The notes: generated by a model from the letters alone, not told the origin. A stretch of 37,752 nt of DNA from an uncultured Methanobrevibacter sp. (GCF_947166415.1 NZ_CAMVEE010000021.1:1-37752); one strand, 5' to 3'. Positions 1-9,155 are shown, counted from the stretch's first letter. A program made the numbers and translations.

Positions 1-293
1 ACTAATTGCTGTGTGTCCGCTCTCGGATAAACTTCTCCATGGACAACTCCGATTCTTATTCCTTCAGCTTCGATGATTTTTGCACTTGGAAGATTAATTC
101 CTCTTGCTCTATCCATATTTCCCTGAACTGCAATTACCGGAGCTATTTTTTCCAGCTCTTCAATGACTTTCGGGGAAGTCAAATCTCCGGCATGTATAAT
201 CAAATCTGCTTCGCTGAACGCATCAAACACCTTTTGGGGTATTTCTTTAGCTCTGTCAGGAATATGTGTATCTGAAATTAATCCTATTATCAT
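1..293 (-). CDS. YfcE/MJ0936-type metallophosphoesterase (3' end cut by window edge)
   Basis: The minus strand reads open from an ATG at 293 down to the window edge, about 97 codons, so the C-terminus lies outside. The visible protein begins [14 protein letters not shown] and carries the calcineurin-like phosphoesterase metal motifs in order: DTH near residue 8, HAGD near 34, GNMD near 60 and VHGE near 82. This is the short archaeal YfcE/MJ0936 phosphodiesterase family (usually 150-180 residues), which hydrolyses phosphodiester model substrates with two divalent metals; the physiological substrate is unknown. It is divergent from purP, sharing the AT-rich 294-438 gap. Family call is firm, substrate is not. 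Confidence 0.88.
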   Translation of the reverse strand, partial: MIIGLISDTHIPDRAKEIPQKVFDAFSEADLIIHAGDLTSPKVIEELEKIAPVIAVQGNMDRARGINLPSAKIIEAEGIRIGVVHGEVYPRADTQQL

Positions 294-398
294 CTTTTTC
301 AACCTGTATTTTTCATTAAATTATAATTGTAATTTGTCGGTTATCCTTTTTAATATTTTGATTTTTGAAATAAAATAAAAACTATTATAAATTCAGAA

Positions 399-434
399 AA
401 ATATATATAATATCATCATTCTTTTAGGAGAAGA
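399..434 (+). promoter_or_regulatory. purP promoter and Shine-Dalgarno site
   Basis: An AT-rich TATA-like element lies at about 401-412 (atatatataata) and an AGGAG Shine-Dalgarno core at 426-430, eight bases before the ATG at 439. The exact transcription start cannot be read; a start about 25 bases past the TATA would leave only a very short leader. Confidence 0.5.
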
Positions 435-438
435 TATA

Positions 439-1530
439 ATGGGAGAAGTTAAAAAGGAAGACATTTTAGAGATTTTGGCTAATTATGACAAAAGCGAAAT
501 TACAATAGCCACTCTTGGAAGCCACACTTCCCTGCACATCTTGCAAGGTGCAAAAGAAGAAGGATTCAGAACAGCTATTGTATGTCAAAAAGGTCGTGAA
601 ATTCCATATCAACGTTTCGATGTCGCTGATGAATACATTATCGTTGATGAATTCAAGGACATAGTTAATGAAGAAGTCCAACAACAGCTCAGGGACATGA
701 ACGCAATCGTAGTTCCTCACGGATCTTTCGTCGCATATGCCGGATTAGACAATGTCGAAGATAAGTTCAACGTTCCAATGTTTGGAAACAGAGATGTTTT
801 AAGATGGGAAGCAGAAAGAGACAAAGAAAGGGCATTGCTTGTTGAAGGTGATGTAAGGATACCATTCAAATACAACGACCCTTCTGAAATTGACAGGCCG
901 GTTATGGTCAAATTCCCAGGTGCAAGAGGAGGCAGAGGTTACTTTGTAGCTTCATCCACTGAAGAATTTGATGCAAAAATTGAAGCCATGAAAGCTCGTG
1001 GATGGCTGGACGACAGTGATGTTGAAGCAGCACACATCGAAGAATATGTTTCCGGCTGTAACTACTGTATACACTATTTCTACTCAGCACTTGATGATAA
1101 AGTTGAATTAATGGGTATGGATACAAGATACGAATCCAGTATTGACGGATTTGTAAGGATGCCTGCAAAAGACCAATTGGATATTGATTTAAGCCCATCT
1201 TATGTTGTTACTGGTAACCACCCTGCTGTAATTCGTGAATCTTTACTCCCACAAGTATTTGATATAGCAGACAAATTGACTGAAAGCGCTAAAAAATTAG
1301 TTGCTCCAGGATTAAACGGACCATTCTGTATGCAAACATTAGTAAACGATAATCTTGAAGTAATCTGTTTTGAAATCAGTGCAAGAACCGACGGTGGAAC
1401 AAACACATTCATGGACGGTTCCCCTTACTCCTACCTAACTTACGGCAAACCGATGAGTATGGGTAGAAGAATCGCTTTAGAAATCAAACGTGGTATAGAA
1501 AGAGATGAATTAGAAAAAATAATAACATAA
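439..1530 (+). CDS. purP: Formate-dependent FAICAR synthetase (PurP)
   Basis: This 363-residue protein matches archaeal PurP throughout, from the N-terminal TLGSHTSLHILQGAKEEGFRT to the C-terminal GSPYSYL segment. PurP is an ATP-grasp enzyme that formylates AICAR using free formate and ATP to give FAICAR in purine biosynthesis, replacing the folate-dependent PurH step. The ATP-grasp core is visible: MVKFPGARGGRGYF near 155-170 and the metal-binding C-terminal CFEISARTDGGTN near 310-325. Length is normal. Start at 439 is supported by the AGGAG at 426. The stop codon lies in the loop of a 12-bp inverted repeat (1515-1547). Cytosolic; formate dependence fits a methanogen. Confidence 0.96.
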   Translation: MGEVKKEDILEILANYDKSEITIATLGSHTSLHILQGAKEEGFRTAIVCQKGREIPYQRFDVADEYIIVDEFKDIVNEEVQQQLRDMNAIVVPHGSFVAYAGLDNVEDKFNVPMFGNRDVLRWEAERDKERALLVEGDVRIPFKYNDPSEIDRPVMVKFPGARGGRGYFVASSTEEFDAKIEAMKARGWLDDSDVEAAHIEEYVSGCNYCIHYFYSALDDKVELMGMDTRYESSIDGFVRMPAKDQLDIDLSPSYVVTGNHPAVIRESLLPQVFDIADKLTESAKKLVAPGLNGPFCMQTLVNDNLEVICFEISARTDGGTNTFMDGSPYSYLTYGKPMSMGRRIALEIKRGIERDELEKIIT

Positions 1531-1547
1531 ATTTAGTTATTATTTTT
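1515..1547. terminator. Perfect 12-bp inverted repeat around the purP stop codon
   Basis: Bases 1515-1526 and 1536-1547 are exact reverse complements (AAAAATAATAAC / GTTATTATTTTT) with a nine-base loop that contains the purP stop codon TAA. The right arm runs into T-rich sequence up to 1560 for the plus strand, and the A-rich left arm gives U-rich RNA for the convergent membrane-protein gene ending at 1551. It is probably a bidirectional terminator; the AT-only stem is weak, so U-tract termination alone may suffice. Confidence 0.55.
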
Positions 1548-1550
1548 CTT

Positions 1551-2006
1551 TTATTTTTTAAAAATTTTACTTAAGAACCCTTGTTTTTCTTCTGTTTGGG
1601 TTTCAACAGCTTTTTTCTTTTTTGTTTTGCCTATATTCTGCTTTTTTTCGTATTCTTCCAATGCTTTTACACGGCTTCTTTTAGACCATGCACCTACAAA
1701 ACCAATAAATGCACCGGTAATAATGATCAAAGCAGCTATTGCGACTATTCCATCTTCAGTTGCGAAAAAACCGCTAGGCTGGCCGAAGTAACCCTCTAAA
1801 AATAATACTACGATGGCTGTTGATGCAAGTGCACCCATAAGGGTCCCGGTTTTAATATTGCCTTGTCCATATCCTGCATATAAAAGGCCAATGGCTGAAA
1901 ATGGATAAAACCAATCCCAATATCGATATCCAAAGATAATAAATGCAGCGGCTATTGCGGCTCCAAATACCAATGCTTTCATATCCAATCCTAAATCATA
2001 TTTCAT
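1551..2006 (-). CDS. Small integral membrane protein, unknown function
   Basis: The 151-residue product has four hydrophobic segments at roughly residues 9-27, 33-46, 55-72 and 85-108, then a charged tail with a run of lysines (KTKKKKAVETQ) ending GFLSKIFKK, expected to face the cytoplasm. I recognise no named domain. It follows the DUF5518 gene by three bases, with GGAG just upstream of its ATG at 2006 inside the end of that gene, so the two are co-transcribed and probably translationally coupled. The pair is best read as a two-gene membrane-protein operon convergent with purP. Confidence 0.75.
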   Translation of the reverse strand: MKYDLGLDMKALVFGAAIAAAFIIFGYRYWDWFYPFSAIGLLYAGYGQGNIKTGTLMGALASTAIVVLFLEGYFGQPSGFFATEDGIVAIAALIIITGAFIGFVGAWSKRSRVKALEEYEKKQNIGKTKKKKAVETQTEEKQGFLSKIFKK

Positions 2007-2009
2007 ATT

Positions 2010-2393
2010 TTATCTCCTGTCCTGTTTTTTGGAGCTTAACATTCCTCCAAATGCACCGCTGATTCCCATCACAATAGCATAATAAATCAATTCTCCTATA
2101 ATTGCAAAGAGACTCACGATTCCGGAAACTGTAAATCCGGTTAGTCCTCCGAATATTCCGTATACTGCTCCGCCGCCAAATGTGGCAATTATGATAAATA
2201 TTATGGCACAGACGATTGTACCAAATGCTCCTGCCACTGCAGCATTCCACAGACCCCCAAGAGCTCCTTCATGAGCAATATAACCTGTTATAAATCCGAC
2301 AATCAGCAATCCTATAAATTCATATCTTGCAAAGAATGTTTCAACAATTACAGCTAATATAAAACCAACAAATGCAGCGCTCCATTTAGTCAT
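2010..2393 (-). CDS. DUF5518-like membrane protein
   Basis: About 127 residues with four glycine/alanine-rich membrane segments (roughly 5-30, 38-60, 62-88 and 95-120) and a short basic tail SSKKQDRR. The pattern, with FITGYIAHEGALGGLWNAAV, is that of DUF5518 proteins, which are abundant in Methanobacteriales and have no known function. I choose ATG 2393 (MTKWSAA) over the GTG at 2402 and ATG at 2399 because an AGGTGATG Shine-Dalgarno site directly precedes it and would be too close to the others. It is the first gene of the pair with the gene ending at 1551. Confidence 0.78.
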   Translation of the reverse strand: MTKWSAAFVGFILAVIVETFFARYEFIGLLIVGFITGYIAHEGALGGLWNAAVAGAFGTIVCAIIFIIIATFGGGAVYGIFGGLTGFTVSGIVSLFAIIGELIYYAIVMGISGAFGGMLSSKKQDRR

Positions 2394-2462
2394 AATCATC
2401 ACCTATTATTCATTTGCTAATATGCTTTATAAAATTATTTATTTTCATACTTTATTAATTTT

Positions 2463-5060
2463 TCAATATATGTCTTTCAGCTTATCTCTTATCTGGTCAA
2501 GAATTGCCTGATGCATTCTTTTTGTAAATTCGGCCTTATCGTTTTGGTTCAGCACATCCAAATACCCTTGCGAAATAAGATTGAATGCAAATGGGCTTGG
2601 TATCACAGTATTTATGGTTTCAACACGCATTTCATCATTATTGACCCATTCAATGATTTTCAAGGCATTTTTAATGTCCATATAATCTTCAAGAGCTTCC
2701 CTTCTTGCTTCCTTTAGAATCGAGAAGTTCTCATCCATGTCCTGCACAAACTTCAAAAGTATCTTTCCGCGGACTTGCTGACGGCCGACTGATTTTGATT
2801 CACCTTTGTATCTTCTCAATGTCATCAATGACCTTCCGGCGCAGTGCCTGAACCTTGAAGCCAATGTTTCTGTCTTGTTCAGGGATTGTATCAAAATGTT
2901 TTCGAAGTTTTCGGGGGTCAATTCCCTAAATGATTCCAAACCCCCAATCTTGCCGTCCGAACTCAAGTAAAACCCATTGTCGGAAATTGAGATGGTCACG
3001 TTCATGTTATACCTTTTGGCAACGACATATGCAACGGCCCTTGATAGTGCATCATTCACTTTTCTTCCGAACAGCGAATGGAAGACTACAAATCGCCTTC
3101 CTCCAAATCCCTTATAATATTCTACCAGTAGCAGGTTGTTGCTTGGGATTTTGGCGTATTTGAACTGCTCCACAAAGTATTCGTAAATGGAATTTGCGGC
3201 AAAGTCATCGACATAGAGATATTCATGGATGAATTCCATAATCTCCTCTTTGCTTCTTCTGTATCTGAACTTGACGTCCATGTGTGCCCTGAACCTTTGG
3301 ATGTCCATTGCAAGATCAAATGACAGAGGCAGCTGCTGTGAAAACCATGATGGTATTGTAGGAGGTCCGGTCGATGGGGTCACGTTGATTGTCATTCCCT
3401 TTCCGTAATTGAATCTGTATGTGTTTCCTCCCAAAACGAATGTGTCTCCCTTTTTCAGGCGTTCCATAAAGTCCTCTTCAATCCTGCCTACGGTTTCACC
3501 ATCGCATTTGACCAGAACTCCAGATGAATCGGGGATTGTTCCTATGTTTGTCGAGTAAAGCATCCTGGCCAGCTTTCCGCGCTTTCCAAAGGTGTTTTCC
3601 TTATAGTCAATCCATATTTTGGCATAAACGTATCTCTCTTCAAGTTCAGGATACTCTCCTGCCATATAACTTAGGACATCCTCATAATCGTCCCTGCTCA
3701 AATCTTTATAACAGTAACTCTTTCTTATCACGTCAAAGGCATAGTCGATATCCCATTTGTTTTCAATGCTCATGCCGTAGATGTGCTGTGCCAGGACGTC
3801 CAGGCAATTGGTAGGTATGCTTATCCTATCGATTTTGCCTTCCTTTGCGTTTTTAAGAAGCACTGAGCATTCAACCAGGTCGTCACGGTCGGTTACAATG
3901 ATTTTTCCCCTTGATTTCTCATGCAGGCGGTGGCCGCTTCTTCCAATCCTTTGAAGTGCTCTTGCAACAGATTTTGGAGAGTTTATCAAAACGACCAGGT
4001 CGATATATCCGATGTCTATTCCAAGTTCAAGGGATGTTGATGAAACCACTGCTTTCAGCTTTCCTTCCTTCAGTTTGTTTTCCGTTTCAAGCCGGACTTC
4101 CTTTGAAAGCGAGGAGTGGTGGGCCATTATGTTTTCATTGTTGTAATGCATGGGATACATTTTCTTCAGGTTGTAAACAAACCTTTCAGTTCCGCTTCTT
4201 GTGTTTGTAAAAATCAAGGTGGTCTTGTTTTCCCAAATCAGGTCGTCCAGAAGGTCATACATTCCAAGCCTTGTATCCTCTTCGTCTGCAAGCACAATGT
4301 CGCTTACCGGACACATCACTTCAATGTCCAGCTCTTTGAGGTAGTTTATATCAACAATCTTGCAGCTTCGCCCCACGCCATATTCATAGCCCACGAGAAA
4401 TTTCGCAACTTTCTCAAGGGGGCTGACGGTCGCTGAAAGCCCGATTCTTGTGTATTGTCCAATCAGATGCTGAAGCCTTTCAAGAGATAAACTTAAATGA
4501 ACTCCTCTTTTGTTTTCTGCAAGTGAATGAATTTCATCAATGATTACGTATTTGACTCCGCTCAGTTTTTCCCTGAATTTCGGGGCGACAAGCAAAATGG
4601 ATAACGTTTCAGGTGTTGTAATCAGGATGTGGGGTGGCTTTTTAAGCATCTTTTGCCTTTGGTACTGTGATGTGTCGCCGGTTCGCACGGCCTTTCTGAT
4701 TCCAAGGCTTTTGCCAGCTATCCTTTCAATTCCTCTAAGGGGATTTTCTAGATTCTTCTCAATGTCATTGTCCAAAGCCTTTAAAGGTGAGATGTAAATG
4801 CAATAGACCTTATCTTCCAGTTTATCCGCTTCGGCAAGGGTTGTCAGCTCGCTTATGATTGACAGAAATGCAGTCAGGGTTTTACCGGATCCTGTAGGTG
4901 ATGAAATCAGAATGTTGTTTTTCTTGTGAATATCGATTAATGACTGCTTTTGGGCAGGCGTAAAATCATCAAATTGTGAGTCAAACCATTGTCTGACCCA
5001 TGGATGCAGTATCTTGAAAATATGCTTTTTGGAATAATTTTTCTCCTGCCTTTCAATCAT
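2463..5060 (-). CDS. Lhr-like ATP-dependent helicase
   Basis: An 865-residue superfamily 2 helicase of the archaeal Lhr type. Visible motifs are Walker A PTGSGKT at 55-61, motif II DEIH at 175-178, a SAT motif (LSATVSPL) near 209, and in the second RecA domain [11 protein letters not shown] followed by QRIGRSGHR. About 400 residues follow the core, as expected for the winged-helix and Lhr-specific C-terminal domains. Lhr proteins translocate 3'-5' on single-stranded DNA and unwind DNA or RNA:DNA hybrids; a role in repair is suggested by studies of the family. The ATG at 5060 is preceded by a purine-rich GGGGAAGAAG. Length is normal for Lhr-Core; no damage is seen. Confidence 0.93.
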   Translation of the reverse strand: MIERQEKNYSKKHIFKILHPWVRQWFDSQFDDFTPAQKQSLIDIHKKNNILISSPTGSGKTLTAFLSIISELTTLAEADKLEDKVYCIYISPLKALDNDIEKNLENPLRGIERIAGKSLGIRKAVRTGDTSQYQRQKMLKKPPHILITTPETLSILLVAPKFREKLSGVKYVIIDEIHSLAENKRGVHLSLSLERLQHLIGQYTRIGLSATVSPLEKVAKFLVGYEYGVGRSCKIVDINYLKELDIEVMCPVSDIVLADEEDTRLGMYDLLDDLIWENKTTLIFTNTRSGTERFVYNLKKMYPMHYNNENIMAHHSSLSKEVRLETENKLKEGKLKAVVSSTSLELGIDIGYIDLVVLINSPKSVARALQRIGRSGHRLHEKSRGKIIVTDRDDLVECSVLLKNAKEGKIDRISIPTNCLDVLAQHIYGMSIENKWDIDYAFDVIRKSYCYKDLSRDDYEDVLSYMAGEYPELEERYVYAKIWIDYKENTFGKRGKLARMLYSTNIGTIPDSSGVLVKCDGETVGRIEEDFMERLKKGDTFVLGGNTYRFNYGKGMTINVTPSTGPPTIPSWFSQQLPLSFDLAMDIQRFRAHMDVKFRYRRSKEEIMEFIHEYLYVDDFAANSIYEYFVEQFKYAKIPSNNLLLVEYYKGFGGRRFVVFHSLFGRKVNDALSRAVAYVVAKRYNMNVTISISDNGFYLSSDGKIGGLESFRELTPENFENILIQSLNKTETLASRFRHCAGRSLMTLRRYKGESKSVGRQQVRGKILLKFVQDMDENFSILKEARREALEDYMDIKNALKIIEWVNNDEMRVETINTVIPSPFAFNLISQGYLDVLNQNDKAEFTKRMHQAILDQIRDKLKDIY

Positions 5061-5331
5061 ATCTTCTTCCCCGATTATTGTGATTGCATAACTTTATTTT
5101 GTAATATTATGTTTATATTTTATAATTTTTAATTGTATTTTTCATGTACAGTCATAATACATTTGAAATAATTTTTTGACAGTAATTCATTTTTGATTCA
5201 GCATATTTGGGATTATGTATTATAAATTTTTAATTTTCTAAAATCTAATCAAAAAATCCATATAATAATGGTTAAATAGTTTAATTAGTTATACATTTAA
5301 TCATAGGCTCATGCCTAAGGTGGTTATAAAT
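5061..5331. promoter_or_regulatory. Divergent 271-bp promoter region, lhr / SDR
   Basis: This very AT-rich gap serves lhr to the left and the SDR gene to the right. TATA-like candidates for the SDR gene are TATTATAAATT near 5218 and CATATAATAAT near 5258; an AAGGTGG Shine-Dalgarno site at 5317-5323 is clear. Which TATA is used, and hence the leader length (about 40 or 80 bases), cannot be decided here. I see no tRNA-like, riboswitch-like or coding content. Confidence 0.4.
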
Positions 5332-6102
5332 ATGAAAAACTATTTTGATATTAAAGACAAAGTTGCAGTAGTAACTGGAGCTTCTTCCGGTCTTGGTTGG
5401 CAAATTGCTCAAGCATACGCAAGTCAAGGCGCAAAATTAGCATTATTTGCTAGAAGAGAAGAAAGATTACTTGAAAACGTTGCTGAAATTGAAAAAGAAT
5501 TCGGAACTGAAGTAATGTATGCAGTATGTGACGTTGGTGACTACGACAGTATCACCGCAGCTGTTGCAAAAGTTATGGACGCTTACGGAAGAATTGACAT
5601 TTTAGTTAACGCAGCAGGTATGGGAAACAACAAAATGGTTACCGACCAAAGCAATGAAGAATGGGAAAGACACATTCACATTGACTTAAGCGGTGTATAC
5701 TACATGTGTAAAGCTGTTGGAGAAATCATGATTGAACAAGAATACGGTAAAATCATCAACATCGGTTCAATCCACTCAAGAGTTATCTTCCCTGGTGGAG
5801 GAATCAGTGCATACTCCTCAGCTAAAGGTGGTGTAATGAACTTAACCAAAAACTTAGCTGTCGAATGGGCAAAATACAACATTACCGTAAATGCAATCGG
5901 TCCTGCAGTATTTGAAACTGAATTGACTGTAGACTCCATTGAATTACCTGGATTCATGGACCTCATTGCAGCTTACTGTCCTGCAGGCCGTTTAGGTAAA
6001 CCTGGTGAATTAGACGGTATTGCAATTTATCTTGCATCCGACGCATCCAGTTTCTGTACCGGTCAATTGATCTGTATTGACGGTGGTTGGACAGCTATTT
6101 AA
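5332..6102 (+). CDS. SDR-family NAD(P)-dependent dehydrogenase/reductase
   Basis: A 256-residue classical short-chain dehydrogenase related to FabG and gluconate 5-dehydrogenase. The nucleotide-binding TGASSGLG is at 15-22, NAAG at 93-96, and the active-site Tyr161 and Lys165 (YSSAK) with Ser146. Two oddities: Ser146 to Tyr161 is two residues longer than the usual spacing, and the position of the usual catalytic Asn (HIDLSGVY) holds Asp118. Start 5332 is chosen over ATG 5311 because AAGGTGG at 5317-5323 precedes it. Codon use looks like that of a well-expressed gene, and the gene is monocistronic, ending in a strong hairpin terminator. The substrate is unknown; sugar, polyol or acyl substrates are all possible. 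Confidence 0.88.
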   Translation: MKNYFDIKDKVAVVTGASSGLGWQIAQAYASQGAKLALFARREERLLENVAEIEKEFGTEVMYAVCDVGDYDSITAAVAKVMDAYGRIDILVNAAGMGNNKMVTDQSNEEWERHIHIDLSGVYYMCKAVGEIMIEQEYGKIINIGSIHSRVIFPGGGISAYSSAKGGVMNLTKNLAVEWAKYNITVNAIGPAVFETELTVDSIELPGFMDLIAAYCPAGRLGKPGELDGIAIYLASDASSFCTGQLICIDGGWTAI

Positions 6103-6130
6103 ATAAGAGATTTTTTCTCTTATTTTTTTC
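6101..6130 (+). terminator. Strong hairpin terminator of the SDR gene
   Basis: A perfect 10-bp stem, AAATAAGAGA (6101-6110) and TCTCTTATTT (6116-6125), has a five-T loop and is followed by a run of T. The left arm begins inside the stop codon (6100-6102). It looks like a bacterial intrinsic terminator. Confidence 0.7.
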
Positions 6131-6139
6131 TATTTTTTT

Positions 6140-6168
6140 TTAAAAGATTATATATTCCTAAAATCTAA
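6140..6168 (+). promoter_or_regulatory. Promoter of the HEAT-repeat gene (leaderless)
   Basis: A TATA box (attatatatt) at 6147-6156 lies about 25-30 bases before the ATG at 6178, and there is no Shine-Dalgarno site. The mRNA is therefore probably leaderless. Confidence 0.5.
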
Positions 6169-6177
6169 CTTATTATC

Positions 6178-7023
6178 ATGTCAAATTTAATTTTAGAAGA
6201 CACTATTAACAAGTTATCTGATGATGATGTTAAAGTTAGAAAGGAAGCAGTTGAGTCATTGGTTGGAACTACCGATGAATCAGCAATCGAACCATTAATT
6301 AAAGCTACTACTGATGATAATGCTCAAGTAAGATTCAAGGCTGCCGAAATTTTAGGCAGCATGGGTGAAGTGGCTGTAGACAAGCTAATAGAAGAATTTG
6401 TGAATGCTGAAGGAAAGGACAAAAGATTTTTAGCTTTCGCACTTAAAGAAACTGAAGATAAAAAAGTTATCCCTTATTTTGTTGATGCAACTGAAGATGA
6501 AGATTTCGGTGTCAGGAAAGTTGCCGTACGCGCTTTAGGTGAACTTCAGGCTGAAGGCGAATTGGATTCCATTGCAAAATGTCTTGAAGATGAGGACTGG
6601 GGTGTCAAGTTAGCAGCAATTCAGGCATTAGGTGATTTGGCAACAGATGAATCAATAAAATTAATCAAGGATGCAAGAAAAGCAGAGGATGACAAGGACT
6701 TCAAAAAATCCTGTAATAAGGCCATTAAAAAGGCTGAAAAAAGAAAAAAGGCAAAGGCATCAGGAAAGGCAATAGTTAAAGTTATTCCTATGAGCACAAT
6801 TAAGGAAATGGAAAAAGCTAATCTGCAAAAGGCAATTAAGGAATATGAACGTTACGTTGAATCAAAACAGCCTAAGGATGCTGCCTATAAAAGGTTATGT
6901 GTTTTATACAGAAAAGCAGGTGACTATGACAATGAAGTCAGGGTTATAGAAACCGCAATTGAAGTATTCGATGGCACTAAAAAGGCCGATTACTTTGAAA
7001 AAAGATTGGCTAAGTTAAAATAG
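6178..7023 (+). CDS. HEAT-repeat protein with TPR-like C-terminus
   Basis: The 281-residue protein starts with at least four to five HEAT (PBS-lyase-like) helical repeats over residues 10-170, each with the pattern D..VR..A...LG; examples are NAQVRFKAAEILGSMG and DFGVRKVAVRALGEL. A lysine-rich helix (KKAEKRKKAKASGK, near 185-198) links to a helical C-terminus (about 215-281) whose repeats (AIKEYERYVE, AYKRLCVLYRKAGDY, EVRVIETAIEVF) resemble TPRs. Such proteins act as binding scaffolds; the partner is unknown. It is convergent with the Nit2-like gene, and the two stop codons TAG/CTA abut exactly at 7021-7026, inside the 14-bp palindrome 7017-7030. Confidence 0.85.
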   Translation: MSNLILEDTINKLSDDDVKVRKEAVESLVGTTDESAIEPLIKATTDDNAQVRFKAAEILGSMGEVAVDKLIEEFVNAEGKDKRFLAFALKETEDKKVIPYFVDATEDEDFGVRKVAVRALGELQAEGELDSIAKCLEDEDWGVKLAAIQALGDLATDESIKLIKDARKAEDDKDFKKSCNKAIKKAEKRKKAKASGKAIVKVIPMSTIKEMEKANLQKAIKEYERYVESKQPKDAAYKRLCVLYRKAGDYDNEVRVIETAIEVFDGTKKADYFEKRLAKLK

Positions 7024-7851
7024 CTATTTTTCTATGATTTCGTAGAGATCTCTTCTTTTGTTTTTTAAAAGAGGGAGCTCTTCTCTTATTTTTTTTATTT
7101 CGCTCAGGTCAATTTCACCGATTATCAGCTCTTCTTTTGTGTCGGCTTCAGCTATTATATCTCCCCATGGATTTGTTATTATTGAATGGCCGAAGCTGTG
7201 GTAGCTTGCATCTTCATTCAGTGCAGGGGCAACGCCGACGCAGTATACCTGATTGTCAAGGGCTCTTGACTTAAAAAGCAGCTCCCAGTGTGCAGGCCCG
7301 GTGGTCATATTGAATGCTCCAGGATAGAATAGAATCAAGGCACCATTTTCCACCATTATTCTTGCAAGTTCTGGAAAACGAATGTCATAGCATATTCCAA
7401 TTCCTATTTTGCCGAATTCTGTATCGGCTATTGTAAAGTCATTGCCGGCAGTCAACACGTCTGATTCCTTGAATGTTATCCTGTCTTTAACGTCGATATC
7501 GAAAAGATGCATTTTTCTATGCTTGGCAATAATGTTTCCGTCTTTGTCAAAAAGATAGCTTGTATTGAAGAGTTTTTCTTTTTCCTTTTCGGGAATGGAT
7601 CCTGCAAGGATATATACCTCATGCTCTCTAGCTAAAGCGGATATTCGGGTCAATGTAGGACTGTCCTTTTCCTTTTCACAGTATTCGATGAACTTGTCGT
7701 TGGAATATGGGCAGTTGAACATTTCCGGCAAAACTATAAAATCAGCATTCTCATTAACGCTTTCAGCTATCATTAAACTTGCCTTATTCAAGTTCTCTTC
7801 TTTGTTGTCAACAACGTTCATTTGACAAAGGGCTATTCTGATTGCAGTCAT
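7024..7851 (-). CDS. Nitrilase-superfamily amidase, Nit2/omega-amidase-like
   Basis: A carbon-nitrogen hydrolase of 275 residues (normal length) with the complete Glu-Lys-Cys triad: E43 in LPEMF, K113 in HRKMHLFD and C154 in GICYDIRFPE. The segment HLFDIDVKDRITFKES is close to the Nit2/omega-amidase signature, so the likely reaction is hydrolysis of the amide of 2-oxoglutaramate or 2-oxosuccinamate-type compounds; deaminated-glutathione amidase or other amides remain possible. I choose ATG 7851 over GTG 7860 since it gives the usual N-terminus; no Shine-Dalgarno site is seen for either. It lies downstream of the zinc-ribbon gene but behind a strong terminator, so it is probably separately transcribed. 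Confidence 0.9.
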   Translation of the reverse strand: MTAIRIALCQMNVVDNKEENLNKASLMIAESVNENADFIVLPEMFNCPYSNDKFIEYCEKEKDSPTLTRISALAREHEVYILAGSIPEKEKEKLFNTSYLFDKDGNIIAKHRKMHLFDIDVKDRITFKESDVLTAGNDFTIADTEFGKIGIGICYDIRFPELARIMVENGALILFYPGAFNMTTGPAHWELLFKSRALDNQVYCVGVAPALNEDASYHSFGHSIITNPWGDIIAEADTKEELIIGEIDLSEIKKIREELPLLKNKRRDLYEIIEK

Positions 7852-7860
7852 TTTAAACAC

Positions 7861-7895
7861 AAAATAAAAAAAAGAAGTATGAAAAATTCATACTT
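7861..7895 (-). terminator. Hairpin terminator overlapping the stop of the zinc-ribbon gene
   Basis: AAGTATGAA (7875-7883) and TTCATACTT (7887-7895) form a perfect 9-bp stem with a three-base loop. On the minus strand it is followed by CTTTTTTTTTATTTT (7874-7860). The stop codon of the gene ending at 7894 lies in the stem. Confidence 0.7.
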
Positions 7896-8589
7896 ATGCA
7901 ATATCTGCAGAATTTATCATGGAGTTGATATCAGAAGTTGTAATAGAGTTGATTGATTCTCCATTTATTTTAAACACATATAATTTTCCATCACTAAACA
8001 TTGAAACGTATCTGGTGTAATCTCCATCAGCATTTTCTAAAATGATGTTTGATCCGTTTCTTCCGTCTAATTTTACAGTTTCAACAAGTTCAACATATGA
8101 ACCGTTTTGTTGTGCATATTCGATTCTTTGTTGATTTATTTGTTTTAGGGATGTAGAATCACTAGTGATATTATAAAATTCTATGAGTGTCTTATTGTCA
8201 TCCATGAAAAATTTAGCTCCGCTATGATCAGGATCGTTTCCGCTTACATTTTTCCAATTTTCAGGATATTTAAATGAAAAATCACTTTGTTTATATTCAT
8301 TTAAACCGCTAACTTGAATTGGGGATGATTTATCATTTGACCCTGTAAGAACGATTCCGAGTATTACAATTAATGTTATGAGAAGTATCGCTCCAATAAG
8401 AAGTCTGTTCTTTTTGAGAATATCAATTGTACTTTCATTAGATGAAGTCTTTCTTACAATTGGCTCTTTTTTGAATATAGTTTCTTCTTTAGGGGCTGCA
8501 ACTTTTGGTTTTGGAAATTTAAATCCACAATTTCCACAAACAGGAGCTCCATCATAACTAGGATTTCCACATTCAGGACATTTTTTCAC
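7894..8589 (-). CDS. Zinc-ribbon, membrane-anchored protein with PsbP-like extracellular domain
   Basis: The 231-residue protein has three parts. Residues 4-23 form a zinc ribbon (CPECGN...CGNCGF). After a charged linker, one membrane helix lies near 62-82 (LLIGAILLITLIVILGIVL). The outer domain, residues 90-231, has the YKQSDFSFKYPENW pattern of PsbP-like/DUF1795-type domains, found in many surface proteins of these archaea. The start is GTG 8589, decided by a GGAGGT Shine-Dalgarno site at 8596-8601 six bases upstream. The ribbon should face the cytoplasm and the PsbP-like domain the pseudoperiplasm. It may sense or bind something at the envelope; the function is unknown. Confidence 0.8.
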   Translation of the reverse strand: MKKCPECGNPSYDGAPVCGNCGFKFPKPKVAAPKEETIFKKEPIVRKTSSNESTIDILKKNRLLIGAILLITLIVILGIVLTGSNDKSSPIQVSGLNEYKQSDFSFKYPENWKNVSGNDPDHSGAKFFMDDNKTLIEFYNITSDSTSLKQINQQRIEYAQQNGSYVELVETVKLDGRNGSNIILENADGDYTRYVSMFSDGKLYVFKINGESINSITTSDINSMINSADIA

Positions 8590-8675
8590 AGCTTAACCTC
8601 CATTAAGTTTACATTTCGTATATTTATAATAATGTTTTTATTATTATAAAAAGATATTTATAATTAAGTGATATC

Positions 8676-9155
8676 ATGGATAGTGAAGAAATAATTAGAA
8701 TTGATGATATAAATTATGCAATTTATAAAATTGGAAACTGGAAAAATAACTATGAAATCAATCAGGTCGGCATGTCAAGTGAGATTCCAGTTACAAAAAA
8801 TACTGTATATCATGTTAAATTATCTATGGAAGAAATCAGGAGATCAGAATTTGTTTTGTCTGATAAAAAGGTAAATGGTTTTGTAGCTATTGCAACACAT
8901 TTGAATCCTAAAGTTCATGAAATGGAAGTCGATGACATCATCGCCCTTGAACAGGAGGAATATGATAATATAATTGGAGAATTGGACAGTTTGGAATTGT
9001 TGAATGATGATGAAAGCATTCCTCTTGAAACTGAAGATTACCTTATCTACAAGCTTGAAAAGGATTGCCATGTAACCAAATCAACACCTGCAAATCAATT
9101 CACCATCGATTATTACAACAACGAAATTCAAAAAATTGAAGATGCATTGGACTAA
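8676..9155 (+). CDS. Acidic hypothetical protein
   Basis: This 159-residue, strongly acidic protein (many D and E, as in MDSEEIIRIDDINY) has no signal peptide, membrane helix or metal motif, and I recognise no family. A beta-rich N-terminal half (YAIYKIGNW, YHVKLSMEE) and an acidic helical C-terminal half are likely. The ATG follows gtgatatc, a weak Shine-Dalgarno match, and a TATA-like tatttataa about 20-30 bases upstream. It is divergent from the zinc-ribbon gene and its 3' end overlaps nucS by four bases in convergent orientation. Confidence 0.72.
   Translation: MDSEEIIRIDDINYAIYKIGNWKNNYEINQVGMSSEIPVTKNTVYHVKLSMEEIRRSEFVLSDKKVNGFVAIATHLNPKVHEMEVDDIIALEQEEYDNIIGELDSLELLNDDESIPLETEDYLIYKLEKDCHVTKSTPANQFTIDYYNNEIQKIEDALD

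Noticed and set aside
466..1412. Long antisense reading frames inside purP
   Set aside because: They have no start context, run against a clear conserved gene and show odd composition; they are frame shadows. The same holds for the antisense frames within lhr, carB, ycaO and others.
5238..6168. Shared 11-mer CTAAAATCTAA upstream of both the SDR and HEAT genes (5238-5248, 6158-6168)
   Set aside because: It lies at different distances from the TATA boxes, and an 11-mer match of this composition is likely by chance in such AT-rich DNA.
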